The notes beneath the pieces were generated by a model. That model did no database searches. It was not told where the DNA came from and saw only the letters and a list, made by a program, of their open reading frames with translations. The position numbers were made by a program, and so were the translations under genes. From Myxococcaceae bacterium (GTDB lineage Bacteria; Myxococcota; Myxococcia; Myxococcales; Myxococcaceae), in contig JAFGNZ010000239.1 of the NCBI GenBank assembly GCA_016926755.1, positions 1-32,169 on the forward strand: a DNA stretch of 32,169 bases, given 5' to 3'. This document shows positions 17,375 through 25,564 of the stretch, one piece after another. The number at the start of each line of letters is the position of its first letter. Position 1 is the first letter of the stretch.

Positions 17375-20300
17375 TGCGCCTCGAGGCGGTCCGCCTCATC
17401 CACTGGTACCACTTCCAGCACGAGCTCCTGCCCATCAACGGCAGCTGCCTGATCTTCGGAGACAACGGGAGCGGCAAGTCCACGGTGCTCGACGCCATCC
17501 AGCTCGCCCTGGTGGCGGACCAGACCGAGATCCGGTTCAACAAGGCGGCCAACGAGCACAGCCGCCGCAGCCTCCATGGCTACGTGCGGCACAAGCTCGG
17601 CTCGGAGGACGAGTCCCGCCCTGGCCAGCTCCGGTTCGGCCGCGGCGCTTGCACCAGCTATGTGATGCTGCGCTTCAGCGACGAGACAGGCAGCCGCCCG
17701 CCGTTCGTCTGCGGCATGGTCCTGGAGGCCGGCGAGGAGGACACGGCCGTCCAGAAGTGGGGCTTCGTCATCCCCGACGTTGCCCTGGAGGAGGTGCCTG
17801 CGCTCGCGCCCGGCGAGGTGGTCCGCACCGCGCGAGACTTCCGCATCCAGCTGCGGGCCCTCCCGAAGGCGCAGTCCTTCCCGGACGTGGGCACCTATCG
17901 GGACGATGTGCGGCACCGGCTGGGGCTGCTGCCGCCATCCTTCCACCGGCTCCTGGTGAAGGCCCTGGACTTCAAGCCCATCGGTCAGGTGCGCGACTTC
18001 GTGTTCCACTACCTGCTGGATGAGCGGATGGTCGACACGGCGGCGCTGCAGGCCAACATCGAGCACTACAAGCGCCTGGAGGCCGAGGCGCGCGCGGCGG
18101 AGCGGCGCATCGCCGACCTCGATGCCATCTGCGCCCAGGGCGAGCGCATCCTCCACAAGCGGCGCACCGCCGAGGCTCACGAGTACCTGATCCTGCGCGC
18201 CCGCCAGCACCTGGCCGAGGAGCGCGCCCAGGAGACGGAGGCGGAGATCGCTCGCATTCAGCTCACGCGTCAGCAGAACGACGCCGAGCTGGCGCGGCTC
18301 GACAAGGAGCTGGCGTTCCTCGAACGGGAGCACGAGCGCATCATCGGCCTGCTCCAGGCGGACCCCACCTACCATCAAATCCAGGCGCTCGAAGCCGAGA
18401 TGGAGCGCGCGCGGGAGGACCTGAGGCGAGCCGAGCACAGCGGCCTCGAGGCCCGGGGGCTCCTGGAACGACAGACGGAGTTCCTCTCGCTGCTGCTCTC
18501 GGAGGGCGCGAGAGATCTGCGGAGGAAGCGCCAGGAGCTGTTCCGGGAGGACGAGCTGGTGGGCGCGTCCGAGGAGCCTGCCCTCATCCAGCGCCTCCGG
18601 GAGACGCTGGCTCGGGACGGCGCGCTGGCGGGCCGAGACCTGTCTACCTGGAGCGGCCGACTGGACAAGGCCGCGGAGACGCTCGGGCGCGCGAAGCTCA
18701 TCCTGGAAGAGCAGCACCGCCGCGCGCGTGATGAGGGGCGGGAGCTCGAGGCCGAGCGGCAGGAGCTCGAGAAGGGGCGCCAGACGTATGACGCTGGCGT
18801 GGCGGCGCTCCTCCACCTCCTGCGCGCCAGGCTGAAGGGGCGCCGCGCCCCGGCCCCGCTCTGCGAGCTCATCGAGGTCCCCAACCCTCGCTGGCGCAAC
18901 GCGGTGGAGGGCTACCTGAACACCCGCCGCTTCGACATCCTGGTGGACCCCGAGGACTTTCCCCGGGCGCTCTCGCTCTACGAGAAGAACAAGCGCGGGT
19001 ATGACTTGCCCGGGCGTGGCTCTGTCTTCATCTCCGGTGTCGGCCTCGTGGACATCGAGCGCCTCCGCGAGCGCCAGCCCAGCTCGCGCCCCCGCGCTCT
19101 CGCGCTGCAGGTGGAGACGGAGGATGAGCTCGCCCGCGCCTACGTGGACTTCGTGCTCGGCGACGTCATCTGCTGCGACGACGAGCAGGAGCTTCGCCGC
19201 CACGCGCGAGCCATCACCGACACCGTCATGGTGTACCAGAACTTCGCCGCGCGGCAGACGCCCCCGAGCGTGTACTCGCGGCCCTACATCGGCCAGGCGG
19301 CGCGGCTCCGGCGCAAGGACGCCATCGAGGCCCGGCTGGGCGAGCTGCACCAGGAGTTCGTCTCGGCCGCGGCGGACATGGAGTGGCTGAAGGCGGCCCT
19401 GAAGCGCTGCCAGGATGCACGTCTCGGCGCGGCGCAGCTGCCGCGGCTGGTGGACGAAGCGGAGGAGGCACCGACGCTGCGCGCTCAGCTGGCACAGCTC
19501 GAGCGGAGGCACAGCCAGCTTGACCGTGGCGCGCTGAAGCAGCTCGAGCAGGATCGACTCCAGATAGAGGCGGACCGCAAGAAGCGGGGGGAGGAGCAGA
19601 AAGAGGCCCAGAAGCGGGCGGGCACCCTGGAGAGCGATGCGCGCGGCGCGGCGAAGCGGCGGCAGGAGGCTGAAGAGGGGCTCCAGCAAACCCGGACGGC
19701 CCTGGAGGCTACGAGCATCGCCCAGAACGCCGAGCGGCGCTCCGAGGCCGAGGCACGCTACCTCCAGGCGCACGCCGAGAGAGGCGCGGAGCGCATCGTC
19801 ACCGTCTTCGAGCACCAGCGCAGCATCGTCATCGGCGAGGTCCACAACCTGGTGCAGAAGATGGTCGAGCTGAAGACACGGTTCGCCAACGACTATGGCT
19901 TCGCCGGCGAGACGCTCGGAGAGGGTTACGCCGAGCACGAGGCCGAGCGGGAGCGTTGGCGCGAGAGCCGGCTCCCGGAGTACCGGGAGCGCATCGCCGA
20001 GGCCAAGCGCAAGGCCACCGAGCAGCTCGCGGAGGACATCATCTTCCGGCTGCGCGAGAACCTCCTGCTGGTGCAGCGGCAGTTGAACGACCTGAACCAC
20101 GCGCTCAAGGACGTCCCCTTCAACGGCGACCGGTATCAGTTCACCCGGGAGGTTGCTCCCACCCATCGGCCGTTCTACGAGCTCATCATGGCGGCGGGGC
20201 AGTTCGAGCGGGACTCCCTCTTCGGCACGCAGACGCTGGCCAGCGAGGAGTCCCGCCGCACGCTCCAGGAGCTGGTGGACCGACTCCTCGAAGGAGAGGC

Positions 20301-20769
20301 GCGTGAGGTCAAGACGGAGCTGGAGGCCCGGGCCGACTATCGCGAGTACTTCAACTACGACATCCAGATCACCCAGCCGGATGGCTCGAAGTCCTCTTAT
20401 GACAAGGTGGCCGGCGACAAGTCGGGGGGCGAGACGCAGACGCCCTACTACATCGCCATCCTCGCCTCGATGTACCGGATGTACCGCGCCGGGGCGTTGG
20501 AGGGAGGGCCCGCCTGCGGCCTGGTGCTGCTGGACGAAGCCTTCTCGAAGATGGACGAGCAGCGCATCGCGGCCATGCTCCGGTTCGCGCGCAACCTGGG
20601 CTTGCAGCTCGTGATGGCGACGCCCAAGGAGCGCGTCACGCTGGTGGCGCCGTGGGTGGAGCGCTCGCTCTTCATCTACAAGGACCTGCACTCCGGCGAG
20701 CCCTCTGTCTCGGACTTCACCAAGGAGCTCTCCCGCGATGATGGCGCCCGAGCTGTCGGCGCGGCGTGA
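17371..20769 (+). CDS. jetC: Wadjet protein JetC (SMC-like ATPase)
   Basis: 1132 residues from the ATG at 17371, which overlaps the jetB stop; the open frame extends far upstream, but MMRLEAVRLIHWYHFQHELL is the usual N-terminus of this class. Walker A GDNGSGKST is at 30-38, the ABC signature SGGE near 1018 and Walker B LVLLDEAFSKMD near 1052-1063. Between them lie a first coiled coil (about 240-470), a globular hinge-like part (about 490-655) and a second coiled coil. Known role: ATP-driven loop extrusion by the JetABC dimer on circular plasmid DNA. All ATPase motifs look intact. Its end overlaps jetD by 32 bases. Confidence 0.93.
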   Translation: MMRLEAVRLIHWYHFQHELLPINGSCLIFGDNGSGKSTVLDAIQLALVADQTEIRFNKAANEHSRRSLHGYVRHKLGSEDESRPGQLRFGRGACTSYVMLRFSDETGSRPPFVCGMVLEAGEEDTAVQKWGFVIPDVALEEVPALAPGEVVRTARDFRIQLRALPKAQSFPDVGTYRDDVRHRLGLLPPSFHRLLVKALDFKPIGQVRDFVFHYLLDERMVDTAALQANIEHYKRLEAEARAAERRIADLDAICAQGERILHKRRTAEAHEYLILRARQHLAEERAQETEAEIARIQLTRQQNDAELARLDKELAFLEREHERIIGLLQADPTYHQIQALEAEMERAREDLRRAEHSGLEARGLLERQTEFLSLLLSEGARDLRRKRQELFREDELVGASEEPALIQRLRETLARDGALAGRDLSTWSGRLDKAAETLGRAKLILEEQHRRARDEGRELEAERQELEKGRQTYDAGVAALLHLLRARLKGRRAPAPLCELIEVPNPRWRNAVEGYLNTRRFDILVDPEDFPRALSLYEKNKRGYDLPGRGSVFISGVGLVDIERLRERQPSSRPRALALQVETEDELARAYVDFVLGDVICCDDEQELRRHARAITDTVMVYQNFAARQTPPSVYSRPYIGQAARLRRKDAIEARLGELHQEFVSAAADMEWLKAALKRCQDARLGAAQLPRLVDEAEEAPTLRAQLAQLERRHSQLDRGALKQLEQDRLQIEADRKKRGEEQKEAQKRAGTLESDARGAAKRRQEAEEGLQQTRTALEATSIAQNAERRSEAEARYLQAHAERGAERIVTVFEHQRSIVIGEVHNLVQKMVELKTRFANDYGFAGETLGEGYAEHEAERERWRESRLPEYRERIAEAKRKATEQLAEDIIFRLRENLLLVQRQLNDLNHALKDVPFNGDRYQFTREVAPTHRPFYELIMAAGQFERDSLFGTQTLASEESRRTLQELVDRLLEGEAREVKTELEARADYREYFNYDIQITQPDGSKSSYDKVAGDKSGGETQTPYYIAILASMYRMYRAGALEGGPACGLVLLDEAFSKMDEQRIAAMLRFARNLGLQLVMATPKERVTLVAPWVERSLFIYKDLHSGEPSVSDFTKELSRDDGARAVGAA

Positions 20770-22054
20770 GCTCCTGACGCGCCTGCTGGATACCTACGAG
20801 CGGAGCGCCATGTACCGCCGAGCGCCGCCCTGGCCCCGCCAGGTGCGCCTCCGCCTGGACCCCGGCGCGTTCCCGGAGGCGTTTGCTCCCGAGGGCCGAG
20901 AGCGCCTGGCCGAGCTGCGCGCCGCCGCGGAGCACCTCGAGCGAGAGCGCGCGATTGGAGTGGTTCGCAGCAAGGGGGGGCTCTACGAATCGCCGGAGCC
21001 GAAGGAGGTCCGGCTCGGCCCCGAGCACCTCGCACGCGCCTACGCCCTGGCGAGCGCCTTCGGGTACACGCCCCTCGAGCTCTCTTTGAAGGCGCTGTCC
21101 GAGCACGCGGCGGCGTCGAGCGCTCGCACCGTGCTCCCGTGGGTCCAGTCCTTCCTGGCCACGGTCTCTCTGGAGCTGGCGCGCGGGGAGGGAGGTCCCC
21201 TGGTGGCCTCGCGCGAGCGCCTCAAGCAGGACTGGCGAGACTGGCGCGACGCGCTCACGGCGGTGGTCGCACTGGCGGGGGGAGCGCGTGGCTGGGAGCG
21301 CGTCGTGAGTGAGCGCCTCTTCACCGACTCCAAGCGCCTGGCCTCCATCCGTGGACAGGTGGCGGGGCTGTTGTCACGGGTGGATCCTCGGTTCGCGGAC
21401 GCCGCACCCGAAGATCCTCAAGAGATCCTGGAGGCGTACGGCGTCCACCGCCGTCCGAGCTTGTTGAGATGTGCCGGCTGCGCGGAGATGCGGGTGGGCG
21501 GGCGGCTGTATCGGTTGGAGGACTTCTCGCCCTCCGCGCACCTGCCGGAGGCCTGGGCCGAGGCGTGGGTGGCTGGCGTCGCCGAGGCCAGGGTGGACAT
21601 CATCACCACGGTGGAGAACGAATACCCCTTCCTCGCGTACATCGAGGAGGCAGGTGGGCCCTGCGCGCTGGGAGAGCGCCGCGAGCTGGTCGTGTACACG
21701 GGCGGGTTCCCCACCCCGACGCTCTCGGCAGCGCTGGCGCAGGTCGCCTCGCGGAGGCCGGAGCTTCGATTCCGCCATTGGGGGGACGCGGATGCGGGCG
21801 GGCTTCGAATCTGGTGGCACCTGCGCTGTACGCTGGCGCATGAGCTGGAGCTGTTCCGGACGACGCCGGAATGGTTGGCGCAGCAGCAAGAGCGCGCACA
21901 GCGGCTGACCGCGGCAGAGCGCTCGGACCTGGAGCGGGTTCGGCAGGTGTTGCACCGCGCCGCGGATGCGAGCTCCCGAGACGTTCTCGAAGCAGTCCGC
22001 CTGCTCGACACGCTGCTGGCCTTGGGGATCAAGCTCGAACAGGAGAGGTACTGA
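20738..22054 (+). CDS. jetD: Wadjet protein JetD (Toprim-like nuclease)
   Basis: 438 residues starting at either of two adjacent ATGs, with AAGGAG ten bases upstream. The N-terminal half is helical. The C-terminal half is the JetD Toprim-like domain: the conserved acidic residues are visible as Glu293 (TTVENEYPF) and the Asp350/Asp352 pair (HWGDADAGG). In Wadjet, JetD is recruited after JetABC has fully extruded a circular DNA and cuts it, giving plasmid restriction. No frameshift or lost catalytic residue is seen, so the four-gene system appears complete. I do not assign a Wadjet subtype. Confidence 0.92.
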   Translation: MMAPELSARRELLTRLLDTYERSAMYRRAPPWPRQVRLRLDPGAFPEAFAPEGRERLAELRAAAEHLERERAIGVVRSKGGLYESPEPKEVRLGPEHLARAYALASAFGYTPLELSLKALSEHAAASSARTVLPWVQSFLATVSLELARGEGGPLVASRERLKQDWRDWRDALTAVVALAGGARGWERVVSERLFTDSKRLASIRGQVAGLLSRVDPRFADAAPEDPQEILEAYGVHRRPSLLRCAGCAEMRVGGRLYRLEDFSPSAHLPEAWAEAWVAGVAEARVDIITTVENEYPFLAYIEEAGGPCALGERRELVVYTGGFPTPTLSAALAQVASRRPELRFRHWGDADAGGLRIWWHLRCTLAHELELFRTTPEWLAQQQERAQRLTAAERSDLERVRQVLHRAADASSRDVLEAVRLLDTLLALGIKLEQERY

Positions 22055-22061
22055 TCACTCC

Positions 22062-22391
22062 ATGAACATCAACGACGCTCTGGAGGATGCCCCAAAGCGA
22101 TGGGTCGAGACCTGCGCGAGCAGTGACGTCGGCCTGTGATGGATCGCAGACGACGTTCGCCAGCTCAGGCCTGGAGCATCGGAGAATGAGATCCGCGTTG
22201 AAACCCTGCGCGCGCTTCGCCCCCTCCTGAACCAAGGCATGCTCCGGGCGGCCAGACTCCTGCCAGGGGGCGCATACCAACTGTGGGAGGGCTCGGTTGA
22301 GGAGCACCTGGCGAGGATCGACACGGAATGGGCCGCGCTCGGGCACCCTCCTGACATCGAAGACATCGTCTTGTTCATCGGTGCTCGCTGA
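22062..22391 (+). pseudogene. Small conserved gene broken by an in-frame TGA
   Basis: An ATG eight bases after the jetD stop opens a frame of 110 codons that is continuous except for TGA at 22137-22139 (codon 26). The context reads DVGL-stop-WIADDVRQLR, and the C-terminus is EDIVLFIGAR. From memory, small proteins of this kind carry GLWWIADDV at this place, so a single TGG-to-TGA change would explain the stop. The protein would be about 109 residues, acidic and soluble, possibly an immunity-type protein, but the family is not named. A restart at the downstream ATG (in NQGMLRAAR) would give only a fragment. Confidence 0.65.
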
Positions 22392-22435
22392 ACGGCACTG
22401 GCTGGCCGTGCCTTACCCGCTCACGATTGCATCAC

Positions 22436-22747
22436 ATGGACCTCCACTCCCTGCTCGAAGAGGTCTCCCGTGACCACTTCCCGTATCCGCCCGCCACTCC
22501 CGAGGAGACTGAGAAGTTCGAGCGGCGGGTGGGCTGGAAGTTGGATCCCGACCTACGAGCCTTCTACCTGCACTGCAACGGGGGGACCTTGTTCAAGAGG
22601 GGGCCGGACGCGGACTACCGCTTCCTCCCGCTGTCGGAGATCGTCCGAGCCAGGGTGGCCATCTTCGGAGAGGACAAGGACGAGGACGGCCCCGCCTCGA
22701 TGTACGCCATCTGCGATCTCCGTAAGCCACCGGTCCTACCCAGGTAG
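22436..22747 (+). CDS. SUKH (SMI1/KNR4) family protein, shortened
   Basis: 103 residues from the ATG at 22436 (an in-frame TTG at 22427 adds three). The N-terminal SUKH pattern is clear: PPATPEETEKFERRVGWKLD, then AFYLHCNGG and FLPLSEI. The family usually continues for another 30-50 residues after the CDL stretch; here two adjacent TAG codons follow CDLRKPPVLPR, so the last strands are missing. Known for the family: immunity proteins against contact-dependent and polymorphic toxins. No toxin gene is present in this window, so it is either an orphan immunity gene or a decaying one. Confidence 0.65.
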   Translation: MDLHSLLEEVSRDHFPYPPATPEETEKFERRVGWKLDPDLRAFYLHCNGGTLFKRGPDADYRFLPLSEIVRARVAIFGEDKDEDGPASMYAICDLRKPPVLPR

Positions 22748-23060
22748 TAGGTGATGGCCGCTGCATGCAGAGTGGCGGCCCCATGAAGCATGGCTCGTTG
22801 CTGGCGAAAATCCTCGCGACCCGATCCAAGGCTCCTCCTTCCCCTCATCCGCTCAAGTGGGCCGCCTGAGGAACTTGCCACTCATGAGCGTCCGAGAGTG
22901 CCCGACACTAGGTCCCAGGTCGCGACGGAAGCGCCGGCGGAGTAGGGTGCGCATCTTCCGCAGAAACTGTCCCTGCGGCTCGCTGGAAACCCGCCAAAGA
23001 CGGCCTCCTGGATTATGCTCCTCACGCCTCAGTACCTCAGGGGACGATGAAGGGGGCGGT
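22748..23060. other. Gene-poor gap with possible remnants
   Basis: About 310 bases with no gene I can support. One rightward frame stays open from about 22740 to 22868 in the +1 frame after the SUKH stop, with no recognised sequence. Near 22965 a frame reads NCPCGS, resembling the core of a SEC-C zinc motif but without its second cysteine pair; this may be chance. The gap probably also carries the promoter for the HipA-like gene. Confidence 0.4.
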
Positions 23061-23822
23061 GTGCCGCACGAGGGCCTAAATCGGCCAAGGGAGCTATTCG
23101 GTAACGCGCTGACACGCGCCTCTGGGCTGGTTGACGGAAAGCTGGTTGATGCAGAAAATTCCAGCGAAGCTGTATATTCAATGGATGCGCTTGGTCGCCG
23201 GTGGGTTCGTAAGAAGATGCTCTACACGGGTTGGCAGCCGATATTAGCTGAGTCGATTGGATGGCTCCTCGCTCGGGAGATAGGGCTCCGTGTGCCGGCA
23301 GGCGCAGTCGGCGGGACAGGCAACGAACTCTCCTGGCTCAGTGCGTACATCGGTGATGCGCTTCACTGGCAGCGCGGCTTGGCACACTTTGTGAAAAATA
23401 TTGACGAGTTCGGCGCGATGCTGACGCTCGATGCGATCATCTTCAACGACGATCGCCACTCGAAGAACATCCTCTTGGTCCCAGACCAGGGAGAGGAGGA
23501 CTACGTGGCTTGGGCGATCGATGTCGGGAATGCGCGGGTGGGATACCCTACTGAATTCGCGGCCTTGGGGCTTGATGTCCCGACGAAGCCGAATATTGCA
23601 CGTGGGCTTCCCATCGAACTTATGAAGGTCGGAGCCTTCGCAGCCGCAAAGAAGGCCGCTCAGTTAGCTGGCACCCAGACTCTTGCTAGGTACGTCGGGG
23701 AGGCATGCGATGTTGTAGGTGAATCCACCGCCAATCTACTGTTGGGTGCGTTGTCGGAACGGATGAAGCATGCAGGCGAACTCGTTGAGAGGTACATGCA
23801 GGTAATCGAGGGAATCCCATGA
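23061..23822 (+). CDS. HipA-like kinase-fold protein
   Basis: 253 residues from a GTG at 23061 preceded by GAAGGGGG; the frame is open further upstream but without family resemblance. The sequence has a nucleotide-binding-like lysine region (RRWVRKKM, about 47-54), a catalytic-loop motif NDDRHSKN (129-136) and a metal-binding-like segment AIDVGNAR (152-159), the arrangement of HipA-related kinases. It lacks the N-terminal HipA domain, so it belongs to the short HipA-like group. It overlaps the DUF3037 gene by four bases. Base composition is clearly less GC-rich than the flanking genes, which suggests transfer. A role as kinase toxin or regulatory kinase is inferred from the family only. Confidence 0.8.
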   Translation: MPHEGLNRPRELFGNALTRASGLVDGKLVDAENSSEAVYSMDALGRRWVRKKMLYTGWQPILAESIGWLLAREIGLRVPAGAVGGTGNELSWLSAYIGDALHWQRGLAHFVKNIDEFGAMLTLDAIIFNDDRHSKNILLVPDQGEEDYVAWAIDVGNARVGYPTEFAALGLDVPTKPNIARGLPIELMKVGAFAAAKKAAQLAGTQTLARYVGEACDVVGESTANLLLGALSERMKHAGELVERYMQVIEGIP

Positions 23823-24643
23823 CTGCGCGCTTCCGCTTGGTCCAATACGTACCGGACCCCTTTGCAGAAACGAAAATCACGGTCGGTGCCCTCGTCGAGG
23901 TAGATGGCCGAGTTGAGCTAGTTCGTTCTCGTGTGCTCCCCGGTCCAAAGTGTGTTGGGGGACGTGGCGCGTGGATCACCATGCAGATGGTGCTTGATTC
24001 TTTAGGGGCCCCAGACAGTTTCGATGTGCGCTCAGGTGAAATCAGCCCCCTAGCCGGAATCACTGAGCCGCGCATTGTTCCTGTGGGAGTCGAGAACCCA
24101 ATTTCCTGGGTAGCATCTGCGGTACTTCCTCAATTTGGGGAATCAGAGCAAGACCTGCGCGAAATTGCTCATCGACAGAGCAGAGATAAACTGGGCTATC
24201 GCTTCTTCGAGCAGTGGAACGTGAGCATGTACGTTCAACGAAAGTTCCGTCCAGAGCTCCTCCCTGTCCGGAACTCCTCTCGTCTGCCACAAGTCAAGCA
24301 CGACATTTCTCATTTTGTTTCAGGTCCTTCTGAGCTTCTCCTCATGGAACCAATCATTGGCACCCGAGCAAGACTGGTAGACGACCTCAAGGGAATTAGT
24401 GAGTCGTTTCTTGCTTATCGTTCTCTATTCGAGATGTCACGCACAGAGCGGCAAACATCCTTCATTGTATACGTACTGTCGAGAGGATATGGGGGAGCGG
24501 TTAGCGAGGCGCACGAAGTCCTAAAGGGAGCAGCCACCCAGATAGTTAACGTGGACGACCCATCACAGCGTATACATTTTCTACAGCGCATTACAGATAT
24601 TGGTCGTTCTGGCGGAAACCAGGGCGCGTTGCAACTTCAGTGA
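23819..24643 (+). CDS. DUF3037 family protein, partner of the HipA-like kinase
   Basis: 274 residues beginning TARFRLVQYVPDPFAETKIT, the typical opening of DUF3037 (a YVPDP stretch followed by an NVG-like turn). No membrane segment or catalytic motif is recognised. DUF3037 genes are regularly found directly after HipA-like kinase genes, and here the two overlap (ATGA), so they probably form a functional pair. Codon and base use is the most AT-rich in the window, consistent with recent acquisition. Function unknown; a neutralising or substrate role for the kinase is possible. Confidence 0.8.
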   Translation: MTARFRLVQYVPDPFAETKITVGALVEVDGRVELVRSRVLPGPKCVGGRGAWITMQMVLDSLGAPDSFDVRSGEISPLAGITEPRIVPVGVENPISWVASAVLPQFGESEQDLREIAHRQSRDKLGYRFFEQWNVSMYVQRKFRPELLPVRNSSRLPQVKHDISHFVSGPSELLLMEPIIGTRARLVDDLKGISESFLAYRSLFEMSRTERQTSFIVYVLSRGYGGAVSEAHEVLKGAATQIVNVDDPSQRIHFLQRITDIGRSGGNQGALQLQ

Positions 24644-24820
24644 GTTCGGCTTTCTGCATTGCCCATAGCTACTGAACCGCAAAGTCCTACGACCCACGAG
24701 GCGATGTCGATTTGATGCTCGCGAATGGCGAATTTCGCGTCTGTGATTTTAAAATCGAAGGTTCGTTCACCAACTTGGGTTAGACCTGTCTCTACTGCAC
24801 CGAGATCCTCATTCTTCAGT

Positions 24821-25340
24821 TCAGCGCAGGGTGGGGATCTTCGCTGGAACAGCATGCGTTGCGTAGAAGCGCCTCGTCGTGCTCGGACTCTTGTGATTGA
24901 GGAAGGCCGCGACCGAGGCCGGATCAGTTCCCTTCTCGATGGCCCAGGTAGCGACGGAGTGGCGGAATCTCCCGGGAGTAAACGGCGCGATGCCCGCTGC
25001 CTTAGAGCTCCTAACAAAAATAAGGACTGGAGCCATCTCCCGAGGGAAGGAGACCCCTCAAACCTGATTTTTGTTAGGCGCTCTTAGCCAGGGGCGCGTC
25101 GAGGTAGATGGGCGCTTCATGCGGAGCCCCCGCAGGGTTGTACCCCTCGGGATCGGCCTCGAACCGCTTGAGCTGCTCCATCGCAGCCCGCAGGTTCCCG
25201 GCCCGAGTGCTGACCTTGTAGCTCTTCCCGTTGATCATCCGCCGGATGACGTAGACCTTCCGGCCCTTCGCATCCGTGCGAACGAAGCCGCCTTCCCACG
25301 TCTCCACGTAGTCCTGGCTCTTGCCCTTGGCCTCGCCCAT
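24821..25340 (-). pseudogene. Tyrosine recombinase (integrase) with a large internal deletion
   Basis: The minus strand encodes two ends of one integrase. The N-terminal part (25340 to about 25087) starts MGEAKGKSQDYVETWEGGFV with GAGGAGGT upstream and runs to YLDAPLA. The C-terminal part (about 25004 to 24821) reads KAAGIAPFTPGRFRHS, then LNHKSPSTTRRFYATH, holding the RHS region and the His...Tyr end of the catalytic domain. Together they give about 140 residues against 370-400 for an intact enzyme, so the core-binding domain and most of the catalytic domain are gone. The gap is filled exactly by a 79-bp palindromic element that adds a stop codon after the N-terminal part. It lies just beyond the 3' end of tRNA-Phe, a usual integration site. 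Confidence 0.85.
25005..25083. repeat. 79-bp palindromic element, copy A
   Basis: Terminal inverted repeats of about 21 bp (GAGCTCCTAACAAAAATAAG on the left; GAGCGCCTAACAAAAATCAG as complement of the right) enclose a GC-richer centre. TTA flanks it directly on both sides (25002-25004 and 25084-25086). It is inverted relative to the 79-bp copy at 31734 and roughly 85% identical to it by eye. It has no coding capacity of its own; a MITE- or REP-like element is the best description. It sits at the deletion junction of the integrase gene. Confidence 0.85.
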
Positions 25341-25410
25341 CCGCTCGCGACCTCCTCATCAGAAAACGTGCGGGAGGTTGCCCGTATTTTGCCCACGGCG
25401 CACTGCGGGC

Positions 25411-25445
25411 AAAAAAGAAGGGCGCCAGACCGAAGTCCAACGCCC
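25411..25445 (-). terminator. Intrinsic terminator of tRNA-Phe
   Basis: On the minus strand an 11-bp stem (including GU pairs), starting GGGCG and closing CGCCC with a TTCG tetraloop, is followed by TTCTTTTTT. It begins 21 bases after the tRNA 3' end. This is a textbook rho-independent terminator. Confidence 0.88.
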
Positions 25446-25466
25446 TGAATTCTCTTGGGTTTTCTG

Positions 25467-25539
25467 TGCCCAGGGGCGGAATCGAACCACCGACACGGGG
25501 ATTTTCAGTCCCCTGCTCTACCGACTGAGCTACCTGGGC
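25467..25539 (-). tRNA. tRNA-Phe (anticodon GAA)
   Basis: 73 bases folding into a full cloverleaf: acceptor GCCCAGG/CCTGGGC with discriminator A, D-stem GCTC/GAGC, anticodon stem GGGGA/TCCCC around the loop CTGAAAA (anticodon GAA), T-arm with TTCGATT. CCA is not encoded (CAG follows the discriminator). The integrase remnant lies on its 3' side. I could not find a second copy of its 3' end in the window, so the att repeats are not established. Confidence 0.96.
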
Positions 25540-25564
25540 GGACGTCTCTGCGAAAAGCAGCGCC

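Noticed and set aside
17203-20691. A 1162-codon leftward open frame antisense to jetC
   Set aside because: jetC has full ATPase motifs in the other strand; this frame has low-complexity Leu/Arg/Val content and no motif.
22137-22139. Selenocysteine at the in-frame TGA
   Set aside because: No hairpin of SECIS type was evident directly after it and the expected residue is Trp, not a redox Cys; a nonsense mutation is simpler.
22935-23000. Possible SEC-C zinc motif (NCPCGS)
   Set aside because: The second cysteine pair and the usual Gly-Arg-Asn lead are absent, and no start codon or ribosome site supports a gene.
24637-25017. A 126-codon leftward frame overlapping the integrase end
   Set aside because: It runs in a different frame from the clear integrase C-terminus and shows no family resemblance.
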